DNA of 64,000 nucleotides from Pseudomonas anatoliensis (GCF_017976235.1 NZ_JACVHC010000011.1:20626-84625); one strand, 5' to 3'. Shown: positions 42,509 to 52,014, counted from the stretch's first letter. The notes: generated from the sequence alone by a model not told the origin. Translations and numbers: made by a program.

Positions 42509-43246
42509 ATGAGCCAAATCCACTCGCCAGACCAAGATCCCGTGTTCCAGTTGAAGGGCAGCATGCTGGCCATTACCGTGCTGGAGCTGTCCCGCAACGA
42601 CCTCGAAAGCCTTGATCGGCAACTGGCCGCCAAAGTCGCACAGGCGCCCAATTTTTTCAGCAATGCACCGCTGGTCCTGGCGCTGGACAAACTGCCGCCC
42701 GGCGAAGGCGCCGTCGATCTGCCGGGGCTGATGCGCGTGTGCCGTCAACATGGCCTGCGCACCCTGGCGATTCGCGCCAGCCGCATCGAAGACATCGCCG
42801 CCGCCATCGCCATCGACATCCCGGTGCTGCCGCCGTCCGGCGCCCGTGAGCGACCGCTGGAAGCCCCGGAACCCGAAGTCAAAAAGAAGCCGGAAAAACC
42901 GCCAGAGCCGACCATCAAACCGACCCGTGTCATCACTACGCCAGTGCGTGGTGGCCAACAGATATATGCCCAGGGTGGCGATCTGGTTGTGGTTTCGTCG
43001 GTCAGTCCGGGCGCGGAACTTCTCGCCGATGGCAACATCCATGTATACGGCCCGATGCGTGGCCGTGCGCTGGCCGGCGTGAAGGGCGACACCAAGGCAC
43101 GGATTTTCTGTCAGCAATTGAGCGCTGAACTGATCTCCATCGCCGGTCATTACAAGGTTTCCGAAGATTTGCGTCGCGACCCCATGTGGGGCTCGGGCGT
43201 ACAGGTCAGCCTGTCGGGCGACGTGTTGAACATCATTCGGCTTTAA
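42509..43246 (+). CDS. minC: Septum site-determining protein MinC
   Basis: A 245-residue FtsZ antagonist that keeps division at midcell. The N-terminal domain (residues ~10-110) starts VFQLKGSMLAITVLEL. A Pro/Glu/Lys linker (EPEVKKKPEKPPEPTIKPTR) leads to the C-terminal beta-helix MinD-binding domain with GGQQIYAQGGDLVVV, SPGAELLADGNIHVYGPMRGRALAG and FCQQLSAELISIAG. ATG 42509 is chosen over an upstream in-frame codon. It precedes minD by 169 bases. Confidence 0.95.
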   Translation: MSQIHSPDQDPVFQLKGSMLAITVLELSRNDLESLDRQLAAKVAQAPNFFSNAPLVLALDKLPPGEGAVDLPGLMRVCRQHGLRTLAIRASRIEDIAAAIAIDIPVLPPSGARERPLEAPEPEVKKKPEKPPEPTIKPTRVITTPVRGGQQIYAQGGDLVVVSSVSPGAELLADGNIHVYGPMRGRALAGVKGDTKARIFCQQLSAELISIAGHYKVSEDLRRDPMWGSGVQVSLSGDVLNIIRL

Positions 43247-43415
43247 CGGATACTGCCGCATTTTCCAAGCATCTCTAAAACGTAGCGAAAACGGCTCAAA
43301 CGAAGTAGGAAAAAGGCCAAAAGCCAAATTCCAGCCAAGGCTGTCCGACTGCAGTAGTTTTCAAGAGATGTTTTTCAGGGGCTAAACAGTCCTTCTTCCT
43401 TAGGGGTGAAACACC

Positions 43416-44228
43416 TTGGCCAAGATTCTCGTGGTTACATCCGGCAAGGGTGGTGTGGGTAAGACCACCACCAGCGCCGCTATCGGTACCGGCCTCGCTC
43501 TGCGCGGCCACAAAACAGTGATCGTCGACTTCGACGTGGGCTTGCGTAACCTTGACCTGATCATGGGTTGCGAGCGCCGCGTGGTGTATGACTTCGTCAA
43601 CGTGGTCAACGGCGAAGCCAACCTGCAACAGGCCCTGATCAAAGACAAGCGCCTGGAAAACCTCTACGTACTGGCCGCCAGTCAGACCCGCGACAAAGAT
43701 GCGCTGACCGTCGAAGGCGTGGAAAAAGTCCTGATGCAACTCAAGGCTGACTTTGACTTCGTGGTGTGCGACTCCCCGGCGGGCATCGAGAAAGGTGCAC
43801 ACCTGGCGATGTATTTCGCCGACGAAGCGATCATCGTGACCAACCCGGAAGTGTCCTCGGTACGTGACTCCGACCGCATGCTCGGCCTGTTGGCCAGCAA
43901 GTCGCGTCGTGCCGAACAAGGCGAAGAGCCGATCAAGGAACACCTGCTGCTGACCCGTTACAACCCGCAGCGCGTCAGTGATGGCGAAATGCTGGGTGTT
44001 GAAGACGTGAAGGAAATTCTGGCAGTGACCCTGCTGGGTGTCATCCCGGAATCCCAGGCTGTCCTGAAGGCTTCCAACTCGGGTGTCCCGGTTATTCTCG
44101 ACGACCAGAGCGATGCCGGTCAGGCCTACAGCGATGCCGTTGATCGTCTGCTGGGCAAAGAAAAAGAACATCGTTTCCTCGATGTTACGAAGAAGGGATT
44201 CTTCGAGCGCCTGTTTGGAGGTAGGTAA
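43416..44228 (+). CDS. minD: Septum site-determining ATPase MinD
   Basis: A 270-residue membrane-associated ATPase that recruits MinC and oscillates with MinE. The deviant Walker A KGGVGKTT is at residues 10-17, the DFDVGLRNLDLIMG switch near residue 38, and a C-terminal amphipathic membrane helix (KKGFFERLFGG). The start is TTG 43416, with a GGGGTGA ribosome-binding site; no ATG gives the Walker A the right N-terminal spacing. Its stop overlaps minE as TAATG. Confidence 0.97.
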   Translation: MAKILVVTSGKGGVGKTTTSAAIGTGLALRGHKTVIVDFDVGLRNLDLIMGCERRVVYDFVNVVNGEANLQQALIKDKRLENLYVLAASQTRDKDALTVEGVEKVLMQLKADFDFVVCDSPAGIEKGAHLAMYFADEAIIVTNPEVSSVRDSDRMLGLLASKSRRAEQGEEPIKEHLLLTRYNPQRVSDGEMLGVEDVKEILAVTLLGVIPESQAVLKASNSGVPVILDDQSDAGQAYSDAVDRLLGKEKEHRFLDVTKKGFFERLFGGR

Positions 44229-44482
44229 TGAACCTTTTTGACTTCTTTCGTGCCAACAAAAAGCCAAGTACCGCCTCGGTAGCGAAAGAGCGTCTACAGA
44301 TCATCGTGGCGCATGAGCGCGGCCAGCGCAGCACGCCGGATTACTTGCCAGCCTTGCAGAAGGAACTGGTCGACGTGATCCGCAAGTACGTCAACATCGG
44401 TAACGACGACGTACATGTTGCACTGGAAAGCCAGGGCAGTTGCTCGATTCTGGAACTCAACATCACCCTGCCTGATCGTTAA
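44228..44482 (+). CDS. minE: Cell division topological specificity factor MinE
   Basis: An 84-residue protein that releases MinD from the membrane. It has the N-terminal MNLFDFFRANKKPSTASVAKERL membrane/MinD-binding segment and the C-terminal dimer domain (HERGQRSTPDYLPALQKELVDVI). The start overlaps the minD stop by one base. Confidence 0.97.
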   Translation: MNLFDFFRANKKPSTASVAKERLQIIVAHERGQRSTPDYLPALQKELVDVIRKYVNIGNDDVHVALESQGSCSILELNITLPDR

Positions 44483-44525
44483 GTCGATCCGGCAGTCGCC
44501 ACGGCGGCTCGGACTGTTGATGCTC

Positions 44526-44608
44526 GTGTAGGAGCTGCCGAAGGCTGCGATCTTTTGATCTTGTCGTTAAGAAGATCAAAAGATCGCAGCCTTCGGCAGC
44601 TCCTACAG
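44526..44608. repeat. REP-like inverted repeat, GCTGCGATCTTTTGAT family
   Basis: Near-perfect inverted copies of TGTAGGAGCTGCCGAAGGCTG...GATCTTTTGATCTT between minE and rluA. Confidence 0.88.
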
Positions 44609-44660
44609 GGGTTGTCAGCAGTTTTGAGCCGCCGTTGGCATTTGTTACGAGGCTGTTTTA

Positions 44661-45296
44661 ATGCCGTTGTCCAACATCCACATCCTCCATCAGGACGCCG
44701 CCGTACTGGTGGTGAACAAGCCGACCCTGCTGCTCTCGGTTCCCGGCCGCGCCGACGACAACAAGGACTGCCTGATTACCCGCCTGCAGGAAAACGGCTA
44801 TCCGGAAGCACGCATCGTCCACCGTCTGGACTGGGAAACCTCGGGGATCATTCTGCTCGCCCGTGACGCCGACACTCACCGCGAACTGTCGCGCCAGTTT
44901 CACGACCGCGAAACGGAAAAGGCCTACACCGCGTTGGCCTGGGGGCAGCCGGAACTGGACAGTGGCAGCATCGACCTGCCGCTGCGTTACGATCCGCCAA
45001 CCAAGCCACGTCACGTGGTTGATCACGAGTTTGGCAAACATGCGCTGACCTTCTGGCGTGTGCTGGAGCGTTGTGGCGACTGGTGTCGCGTCGAGCTGAC
45101 GCCGATCACCGGCCGTTCGCACCAGTTGCGCGTGCACATGCTGTCGATCGGTCATCCGCTGCTCGGTGACGGTCTCTACGCACACGAACAAGCGCTCGCC
45201 GCCTGGCCACGCCTGTGCCTGCACGCGAGCATGCTCAGCTTCACCCATCCGCAAACCGGCGAACGCCTGCGCTTCGAGTGCCCGGCCCCGTTCTGA
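44661..45296 (+). CDS. rluA: RluA-family pseudouridine synthase
   Basis: A 211-residue enzyme that isomerises uridine to pseudouridine in rRNA/tRNA. The catalytic Asp is D57 in HRLDWETSG, with the family blocks VVNKPTLLLSVPG near the N-terminus and LTPITGRSHQLRVHM in the second half. There is no S4 domain, and the short length fits RluA (dual-specificity 23S/tRNA) rather than RluC/D. Its place after minE matches other pseudomonads. Confidence 0.92.
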   Translation: MPLSNIHILHQDAAVLVVNKPTLLLSVPGRADDNKDCLITRLQENGYPEARIVHRLDWETSGIILLARDADTHRELSRQFHDRETEKAYTALAWGQPELDSGSIDLPLRYDPPTKPRHVVDHEFGKHALTFWRVLERCGDWCRVELTPITGRSHQLRVHMLSIGHPLLGDGLYAHEQALAAWPRLCLHASMLSFTHPQTGERLRFECPAPF

Positions 45297-45305
45297 CAAA
45301 CCCCA

Positions 45306-45398
45306 TGTAGGAGCTGCCGCAGGCTGCGATCTTTTGATCTTGCTTTTGATTGACGAAACACAAGATCAAAAGATCGCAGCCTTCGGCAGCTCCTACAG
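45306..45398. repeat. REP-like inverted repeat, GCTGCGATCTTTTGAT family
   Basis: TGTAGGAGCTGCCGCAGGCTG... and ...CAGCCTTCGGCAGCTCCTACA face each other between rluA and apeB. Confidence 0.88.
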
Positions 45399-45467
45399 GG
45401 ATCCACTTCAGATTCAATTCCCTGGTCAATGCGTTAAACTCCCGCCCATTGCTGTCTGGAGCTTCTT

Positions 45468-46757
45468 ATGCGCGAAGAGCTGAACCAAGGCCTGATCGAC
45501 TTCCTCAAGGCCTCCCCTACCCCGTTCCACGCTACCGCCAGCCTGGTGCAACGTCTGGAGGCTGCCGGTTTTGTGCGCCTCGACGAGCGCGAGCCTTGGA
45601 CCACCGAGGCCAACGGCCGCTACTACGTCACCCGCAATGACTCCTCGATTGTCGCGATCAAAATGGGCCGCAACTCGCCGCTGCACGGTGGCATCCGTCT
45701 GGTTGGCGCGCACACCGACAGCCCGTGCCTGCGGGTCAAGCCGCAACCGGAACTGCAACGTCAGGGCTTCTGGCAACTGGGCGTTGAAGTCTACGGTGGT
45801 GCGCTGCTGGCGCCGTGGTTCGACCGCGACCTCTCGCTGGCCGGCCGCGTAACCTTCCGCCGCGACGGCAAAGTCGAAAGCCAGTTGATCGACTTCAAGG
45901 CGCCCATCGCGATCATCCCCAACCTGGCTATTCACCTGAACCGTGAAGCCAACATGGGCTGGGCGATCAATGCCCAGACCGAATTGCCGCCGATTCTTGC
46001 GCAGTTCGCCGGTGACGAGCGCGTCGATTTCCGTGCCGTGCTCACCGATCAACTGGCTCGCGAACACGGTCTGAACGCCGACGTCGTGCTTGATTACGAG
46101 CTGAGTTTCTACGACACGCAAAGTGCTGCAGTCATTGGCCTGAACGGTGACTTCATCGCCGGCGCGCGACTCGACAACCTGCTGTCGTGCTACGCCGGCC
46201 TGCAAGCCTTGCTCACTGCCGAAACCGACGAGACCTGCGTGCTGGTCGCCAACGACCACGAAGAAGTCGGCTCCTGCTCGGCCTGCGGTGCCGACGGCCC
46301 GATGCTCGAACAGACCCTGCGCCGTCTGCTGCCCGAAGGTGACGAGTTCGTCCGCACCATTCAGAAGTCCCTGCTTGTTTCGGCCGACAACGCCCACGGC
46401 GTGCACCCGAACTACGCCGAGAAGCACGACGCCAACCACGGCCCGAAACTCAACGCCGGCCCGGTGATCAAGGTCAACAGCAACCAGCGCTACGCCACCA
46501 ACAGCGAAACCGCCGGGTTCTTCCGTCATCTGTGCATGGCCGAAGAAGTACCGGTGCAAAGCTTCGTGGTGCGCAGCGACATGGGCTGCGGCTCGACCAT
46601 CGGCCCGATCACCGCCAGCCACCTGGGCGTGCGCACCGTCGACATCGGCCTGCCGACGTTCGCCATGCACTCGATCCGCGAACTGTGCGGCAGCCATGAC
46701 CTGGCGCACCTGGTCAAAGTGCTGAGCGCGTTCTACGCCTGCCGCGAGTTGCCGTAA
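45468..46757 (+). CDS. apeB: M18-family aminopeptidase
   Basis: A 429-residue cytosolic zinc aminopeptidase removing neutral or acidic N-terminal residues. Visible signatures are SPTPFHATASLVQRLEAAGF at the N-terminus, the metal-binding GAHTDSPCLRVKP, NDHEEVGS with the catalytic Glu pair, SADNAHGVHPNY and a C-terminal MGCGSTIGPITA. The ATG is preceded by TGGAG. Its place after rluA fits Pseudomonas gene order. Confidence 0.93.
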   Translation: MREELNQGLIDFLKASPTPFHATASLVQRLEAAGFVRLDEREPWTTEANGRYYVTRNDSSIVAIKMGRNSPLHGGIRLVGAHTDSPCLRVKPQPELQRQGFWQLGVEVYGGALLAPWFDRDLSLAGRVTFRRDGKVESQLIDFKAPIAIIPNLAIHLNREANMGWAINAQTELPPILAQFAGDERVDFRAVLTDQLAREHGLNADVVLDYELSFYDTQSAAVIGLNGDFIAGARLDNLLSCYAGLQALLTAETDETCVLVANDHEEVGSCSACGADGPMLEQTLRRLLPEGDEFVRTIQKSLLVSADNAHGVHPNYAEKHDANHGPKLNAGPVIKVNSNQRYATNSETAGFFRHLCMAEEVPVQSFVVRSDMGCGSTIGPITASHLGVRTVDIGLPTFAMHSIRELCGSHDLAHLVKVLSAFYACRELP

Positions 46758-46779
46758 TCCTGCGCGACGATCGTACCCC

Positions 46780-46858
46780 TGTAGGAGCTGCCGAAGGCTG
46801 CGATCTTTTGATCTTTAAAAACCAGATCAAAAGATCGCAGCCTGCGGCAGCTCCTACA
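46780..46858. repeat. REP-like inverted repeat, GCTGCGATCTTTTGAT family
   Basis: CTGTAGGAGCTGCCGAAGGCTG... and ...CAGCCTGCGGCAGCTCCTACA flank a short AT-rich centre after apeB. Confidence 0.88.
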
Positions 46859-46924
46859 TAGATCAACACCGCGTGACCGAAAGCGGCCTAGACTTACATC
46901 ATTCATTTCGACAAGGCAGTCACC

Positions 46925-47101
46925 ATGATCTCGATGTCCTCTTTCCACGCCATGCTCATTCCCATCCTGTGCGGAATGATCCTGCTGGCCATCGGCTTCA
47001 ACTTCCGCGACAAGAACGCGGGTGTGTTCGCGATGTGGATCGGCATGCTGACGATCCTCGCCACCGTGATTTACAAGATCCTCGCCAAACTCAACGAATA
47101 A
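46925..47101 (+). CDS. Small two-helix membrane protein (58 aa)
   Basis: Reads MISMSSFHAMLIPILCGMIL and ends LAKLNE. Two hydrophobic helices (about residues 8-24 and 36-52) are joined by a polar FRDKNAG turn. An AAGGCAG box lies just upstream. No family is recognised. The coherent two-helix pattern and the good start context make it a likely real gene between apeB and the mechanosensitive channel. Confidence 0.65.
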   Translation: MISMSSFHAMLIPILCGMILLAIGFNFRDKNAGVFAMWIGMLTILATVIYKILAKLNE

Positions 47102-47178
47102 ACCCGTGCCCGGCTCGCAATGCTTTCGGCGGGCTCGTACACTTCAGCGAATCCGCCCCTTGCGAGGTTGACCGCCTA

Positions 47179-49332
47179 GTGTTTGCTCGTCTGTTTGCTC
47201 TGCCCTGTATTTTCCTCATCTGCCTGATGACGTTGCTGCCAGTGGCGCCTGCCCACGCGGTCGGTCTGCCGGGCCTGCTCAACACCAGCAAGGCGCAGCC
47301 CGAGGCCCAGGAACCGCTCGGCCAGTCCCTCGACGAAGTCATCAAGTCGCTGGAAAACGACAAGCAACGCGCACAGTTGCTGACCGACCTGAAGAAACTT
47401 CGCGACGCCACGAAAAAAGCCCAGGCCTCACCCGAACAAGGCGTGCTCGGCCTGATTGGCGGCACACTGACCAGTTTCGAGAAACAGTTTTCCGGCGCCG
47501 ACAGCCCGGTGACGCGCTGGTCCAACGAGTTCGAACTGGCCAAGGATGAGTTCAAGGCGCTGATACTGCCGGCCAGTGAATGGCTGCCGATCATCTTTGC
47601 CTTCGCCATTATTCTGATGGTCTGGAGCCTGCTCGCCGCCGCGCTGATCTGGCTCGGTCATCGCGTACGCATGCGCTTCGGCCTCACCGAAGAACTGCCG
47701 CAACACCCCAAGGCCCTCGACATGTTGCGCTTCGCTTTGCGCAAACTCGGGCCGTGGCTGATCGCCCTGGTGATCACCGTTTACATGAGCTACGCGCTGC
47801 CATCGTCGCTGGGTAAAAGTCTGGCGATGCTCTTGGCCTATGCGCTGGTGGTCGGCACCTGCTTCTCGGCAATCTGCGTCATCGCTTTTTCCCTGCTCGA
47901 CGGCCCGCACCGCCATCGCGCGTTGTACATCCTGCGCCACCAGGCGTTTCGGCCACTGTGGCTGATCGGCAGCTTCGCCGCATTCGGTGAAGCCCTGAGC
48001 GACCCGCGACTGATCGAAGGGCTCGGCGTGCATCTGGCGCACACCGCCGCGACCATCGCCAATGTCCTCGCTGCACTGTCGACCGGGTTGTTCATCCTGC
48101 GTTTTCGCCGGCCGATTGCGCACCTGATTCGCAACCAGCCGCTGTCCCGCCGCCTGACCCGCCGCGCCCTCAGCGATACCATCGAAATCCTCGGCACCTT
48201 CTGGTACGTGCCGGCGCTGGTGTTGGTCGGCATCTCGCTGTTCGCCACTTTCGTCTCCGCCGGCGACACCAGCACCGCGCTGCGCCAGTCGCTGATCTGC
48301 ACCGTGCTGTTGGTGTTGTGCATGGTGATAAACGGCCTCGTCCGCCGTCACTCACTCAAACCGCAACGCGGGCCGAAACGTCACGCGCTCTATTCCGAGC
48401 GCCTGAAAAACTTCTTCTATACCCTCGCACACCTGTTCGTGTGGCTGGTATTCATCGAACTCGGCCTGCGCGTCTGGGGCCAGTCGCTGATCGGTTTCGC
48501 CGAAGGTGAAGGCCATGACATCAGCGTCAAACTGTTCAGCCTGATCGGCACGCTGATTTTCTCCTGGCTGATCTGGATCCTCGCCGACACCGCCGTGCAC
48601 CACGCCCTCACCCGCTCACGCAAAGGCCTGGCCAACGCACGCGCACAAACCATGATGCCGCTGATCCGCAACGTGTTGTTCGTGACGATTTTCATCATCG
48701 CGCTGATTGTCGCCCTGGCGAACATGGGCATGAACGTCACGCCACTGCTGGCCGGTGCCGGTGTGATCGGTCTGGCCATCGGTTTCGGTGCGCAGTCACT
48801 GGTCGCGGACTTGATCACTGGCCTGTTCATCATCATCGAAGACTCACTGGCCATCGACGACTACGTCGACGTCGGCGGCCACCTCGGCACCGTCGAAGGC
48901 CTGACCATCCGCACCGTGCGCCTGCGTGACATCGACGGCATCGTCCACACCATCCCGTTCAGTGAAATCAAAAGCATCAAAAACTACTCGCGGGAATTCG
49001 GCTACGCGATCTTCCGCGTGGCGGTGCCCTACAACATGGAAATCGACGACGCGATCAAACTGATGCGCGACGTTGGCCAGAAAATGCGCACCGATCCCCT
49101 GCAACGTCGCAACATCTGGTCGCCACTGGAGATTCAAGGCGTGGAAAGCTTCGAGTCCGGCAGTGCGATCCTCCGCGCGCGGTTCAAGACTGCGCCGATC
49201 AAACAGTGGGAAGTCTCGCGGGCGTTCAACTTGTCGCTCAAACGGCACCTGGATGAGGCGGGGCTGGATCTGGCGACCCCACGCATGAGCGTGCAAGTGA
49301 TCACCGCCGGTGGTGGCCAGCCGAAGGAATAG
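47179..49332 (+). CDS. MscS-family mechanosensitive ion channel (YbiO-like, with signal peptide)
   Basis: A 717-residue inner-membrane channel. A cleavable signal peptide (FARLFALPCIFLICLMTLLPVAPAHA) is followed by a ~100-residue periplasmic domain and many membrane helices. The MscS core begins near residue 500: pore helix NMGMNVTPLLAGAGVIGLAIGFGAQSL, then ITGLFIIIEDSLAIDDYVDVGG and the cytoplasmic vestibule. Size and layout resemble large MscS homologs such as YbiO. GTG 47179 is selected because it places the signal peptide first and has GAGG upstream. It probably opens under hypo-osmotic stress. Confidence 0.88.
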   Translation: MFARLFALPCIFLICLMTLLPVAPAHAVGLPGLLNTSKAQPEAQEPLGQSLDEVIKSLENDKQRAQLLTDLKKLRDATKKAQASPEQGVLGLIGGTLTSFEKQFSGADSPVTRWSNEFELAKDEFKALILPASEWLPIIFAFAIILMVWSLLAAALIWLGHRVRMRFGLTEELPQHPKALDMLRFALRKLGPWLIALVITVYMSYALPSSLGKSLAMLLAYALVVGTCFSAICVIAFSLLDGPHRHRALYILRHQAFRPLWLIGSFAAFGEALSDPRLIEGLGVHLAHTAATIANVLAALSTGLFILRFRRPIAHLIRNQPLSRRLTRRALSDTIEILGTFWYVPALVLVGISLFATFVSAGDTSTALRQSLICTVLLVLCMVINGLVRRHSLKPQRGPKRHALYSERLKNFFYTLAHLFVWLVFIELGLRVWGQSLIGFAEGEGHDISVKLFSLIGTLIFSWLIWILADTAVHHALTRSRKGLANARAQTMMPLIRNVLFVTIFIIALIVALANMGMNVTPLLAGAGVIGLAIGFGAQSLVADLITGLFIIIEDSLAIDDYVDVGGHLGTVEGLTIRTVRLRDIDGIVHTIPFSEIKSIKNYSREFGYAIFRVAVPYNMEIDDAIKLMRDVGQKMRTDPLQRRNIWSPLEIQGVESFESGSAILRARFKTAPIKQWEVSRAFNLSLKRHLDEAGLDLATPRMSVQVITAGGGQPKE

Positions 49333-49398
49333 CACTTCGCAGCGACACTTGGGTCACAGGCAGGGAAGCCAGAAAAACAATAACCATGGAGAAACCCG

Positions 49399-50733
49399 AT
49401 GCAGCTGACACGTATTGCCCAAGCCGTTTTGCTCACTCTGTTCGCCAGCCACGCCAGTGCGGCGACGATGGAAAGCACCCGTGAACAGATCGCCGCACAG
49501 GCCAGACAGCTCGAACCCGAACTGCTGGAAACCCGCCGCGACATCCACGCCCACCCGGAACTGGGCAACACGGAAAAACGCACCTCGGAACTGGTCGCCA
49601 AACAACTGAAAGCCCTGGGCCTGGAAGTCAAAACCGGCGTCGCCCGCACCGGCGTAGTCGCCATCCTCAAGGGTGGCCTGCCCGGCCCGACCGTCGCTCT
49701 TCGCGCCGACATGGACGCCCTGCCAGTCAAGGAAGTCGCCGACCTGCCGTTCGCCTCCAAAGCAAAAGGCACCTACCTCGGCAAAGAAGTCGACGTCATG
49801 CACGCCTGCGGCCACGACGCCCACACCGCTATCCTGCTGAGCACAGCGAAAATTCTCACAGCCATGCGCGACACTCTGCCCGGCACCGTGGTGTTCTACT
49901 TCCAACCGGCCGAAGAAGGCCCAAGCGACTTCATTCCCGACGGTAAAAACACTTGGGGCGCGAAAATGATGGTCGAGGAAGGCGTGATGAAATCGCCGAA
50001 ACCCGATGCCGTCTTCGGTCTGCACGTCTGGGCCGGCATCCCCGCCGGCAAGATCGCCTACCGCCCTGGCGCCACCCTCGCCAGCTCCGACGACCTGCGT
50101 ATCAAAATCCTCGGCAAACAAACCCACGCCGGCCGCCCATGGGACGGCATCGACCCGATCACCGTCGGTGCACAAACCATCGTCGGCCTGCAAACCGTGG
50201 TCAGCCGCCGCACCGATATATCGTCTTATCCGTCGGTAGTCAGCATCGGCACCATCAATGGCGGCACGCGCTACAACATCATCCCCGAATCAGTCGACAT
50301 GACCGGCACCATCCGCTCGTACGACTATGGCATCCGCCAAAAGCTGCACGCCGACGTACGCCAGACCGTCGAGAAAATCGCCGAGAGCGGTGGCGCGAAA
50401 GCCGACGTCACCATCATCGAAAAATACGACCCGACCATTAACAACCCGGCACTGACGGAGAAGATGCTGCCGACACTGAAATGGGCGGCCAAGGATGATG
50501 TGGTGAATGCACCGCTGGTGGGGGGCGCGGAAGACTTCTCGTTCTTTGCCAAGGAAGTGCCGGGGCTTTTTGTGTTTCTCGGCGTGACGCCAAGGGATCA
50601 GGACATGAGCAAGGCTGCGCCGAATCACAATCCGGGGTTCTTTGTCGATGAGTCGGCGTTGGTGGTCGGGGTGAGGACACTGGCCTCGTTGGCGACGGAT
50701 TATTTGTATGCCAATGCGGGAGCGGGCAAATAA
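49399..50733 (+). CDS. Exported M20-family amidohydrolase
   Basis: A 444-residue periplasmic zinc-dependent amidohydrolase (HipO/N-acyl-amino-acid hydrolase type). A signal peptide (MQLTRIAQAVLLTLFASHASA) is followed by RRDIHAHPELG, metal ligands in HACGHDAHTA (residues 135-143) and the catalytic Glu in QPAEEGP (169-175). A second lid domain and late AEDFSFFA complete the family pattern. The substrate is unknown. Confidence 0.9.
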   Translation: MQLTRIAQAVLLTLFASHASAATMESTREQIAAQARQLEPELLETRRDIHAHPELGNTEKRTSELVAKQLKALGLEVKTGVARTGVVAILKGGLPGPTVALRADMDALPVKEVADLPFASKAKGTYLGKEVDVMHACGHDAHTAILLSTAKILTAMRDTLPGTVVFYFQPAEEGPSDFIPDGKNTWGAKMMVEEGVMKSPKPDAVFGLHVWAGIPAGKIAYRPGATLASSDDLRIKILGKQTHAGRPWDGIDPITVGAQTIVGLQTVVSRRTDISSYPSVVSIGTINGGTRYNIIPESVDMTGTIRSYDYGIRQKLHADVRQTVEKIAESGGAKADVTIIEKYDPTINNPALTEKMLPTLKWAAKDDVVNAPLVGGAEDFSFFAKEVPGLFVFLGVTPRDQDMSKAAPNHNPGFFVDESALVVGVRTLASLATDYLYANAGAGK

Positions 50734-51300
50734 GCTTGATGTGAATGTGGGGGCGCTTTCGCGAGCAGGCTCGCTCCCACATTTGGACTGTGGGCAGGCT
50801 GCCAGAGACTGGTCGCTCGGAAGGGTGCCATCGCGAGCAGGCTCACTCCTACAATTGGATTGAGTACATCCGGAAGCATCAGGTCGGCTGTCAGGCCGCC
50901 ATCGCTGGCAAGCCAGCTCCCACAAGAAAATGAGTACACCCCGCTCGCGGCGCATGCCGCCCCACTCAACACAATGAGCGCAAGCTCGAGTACCGCTTTT
51001 GATCTTGATCCACGGGCGACGTCGGAAGGCTGAGTGGAGGGATTGATCCGGGGGTGGGAGCGCAGCGACCGTTCGACGAAGTCGAACACATCGAGAGGAG
51101 GTGCAGCGAAGCAAACCGTAGGCGATGCCCCCCGGATCAATCCCGGAGCGAAGGAACCCCGAGCCCCAGCGAGCGGGCCGCACGCAGGAGCAAGCCTTTT
51201 TGGTTACTTTTTCGGCGTCTGGAAAAAGTGACCCGCCGTAAGGGCGGAACCCTAATCAGCACCACCCGAAGCACCAGATATTCACTCAAACCCAAAGCGC
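50734..51300. other. Repeat-rich gap between M20 hydrolase and GntR regulator
   Basis: About 570 bases with no gene I trust. The left half holds single REP-like units (GCGAGCAGGCTCGCTCCCAC near 50759, TCGCGAGCAGGCTCACTCC near 50831, TCGCTGGCAAGCCAGCTCCC near 50900). The right half (about 51003-51260) is a block with GGATTGATCCGGG and CCCGGATCAATCC inverted arms. It is followed by GGTTACTTTTTCGGCGTCTGGAAAAAGTGACCCG, a sequence type I recall as recurring in pseudomonad genomes. Confidence 0.6.
50759..50923. repeat. Cluster of single REP-like units
   Basis: Three REP cores of two families lie in a row within ~165 bases, two of the GCGAGCAGGCT type and one of the GCTGGCAAGCCAGC type. They are not arranged as simple facing pairs. 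Confidence 0.7.
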
Positions 51301-52014
51301 TCAAACAACATCAACCCCAACATGAATCGCATCATGCCGCCAAAACTCCAGATCACAATCAATCAACCGCTCATGCTGATCGTAATTGACCCGAGCAATC
51401 CGCAACCCCGGACTCCCCACCGAAACCCGTAAAGCCGCCGCCGCATCCACCGACAACGACGTAGGCACGATCTCGAACCGCACCCGCCCATAGTGCAAAT
51501 CGTAATGCCGCGCATACAACTCGGTAATCGACTGATTCAAATCAAACTCCAGAATCCCCGGAAAAAACTGCGGATTCAAATAATGCTCAACATAAAGCAC
51601 CAGCCGCCCATCAATCCGCCGCGACCGACAAATCTGAATCACACTCGACAACGCCGGCAGTTGCAACCACGCACACACCGCCGCCGAAGCCGGTTGCAAT
51701 CGGGCCGAAATAACCTCGGTTGAAGGTACCCGCCCCTGCGCACTGACCATCGCGTGGAAGTGGCTGCGCTGCATCAGGTTGTACGCCAGACGCGGCGGCG
51801 AAACGAACCAGCCCCGCCGCTCCTCACGATAAATCTGGCCCTGCGCCTCCAATTGCAATAACGCCTCACGCACAGTAATCCGCGTCGTGCCAAACAACTC
51901 ACTGAGCTTGCGCTCGGCCGGCAACTTGCTGCCGGGCGCCAAAAGTCCGTGGTCGAGTTGCTCCTGCAACACCTGGCCAATCGCTGTCACCGCTTTTGTT
52001 GCCTCATCGCGCAT
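51301..52014 (-). CDS. GntR-family regulator with UTRA effector domain
   Basis: A 237-residue repressor-type protein. The N-terminal winged helix is clear (LAPGSKLPAERKLSELFGTTRITVREALLQLEAQG, residues ~25-60), followed by a UTRA ligand-binding domain (~85-235). ATG 52014 is preferred over TTG one codon earlier. It is divergent from the ABC importer operon. CTAGACCA-containing sites lie before both, so it probably regulates itself and the transporter. The ligand may be the imported compound; this is inferred. Confidence 0.9.
   Translation of the reverse strand: MRDEATKAVTAIGQVLQEQLDHGLLAPGSKLPAERKLSELFGTTRITVREALLQLEAQGQIYREERRGWFVSPPRLAYNLMQRSHFHAMVSAQGRVPSTEVISARLQPASAAVCAWLQLPALSSVIQICRSRRIDGRLVLYVEHYLNPQFFPGILEFDLNQSITELYARHYDLHYGRVRFEIVPTSLSVDAAAALRVSVGSPGLRIARVNYDQHERLIDCDLEFWRHDAIHVGVDVV

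Noticed and set aside
42392..43327. 622-codon version of the lipid A acyltransferase
   Set aside because: The extra N-terminal 312 codons run antisense through minC and have no domain character. ATG 42391 gives the expected 310-residue enzyme with its membrane helix first.
47838..48351. Long antisense ORFs inside the MscS-like gene
   Set aside because: They arise from GC-skewed codon usage opposite a well-supported membrane protein and have low-complexity translations.
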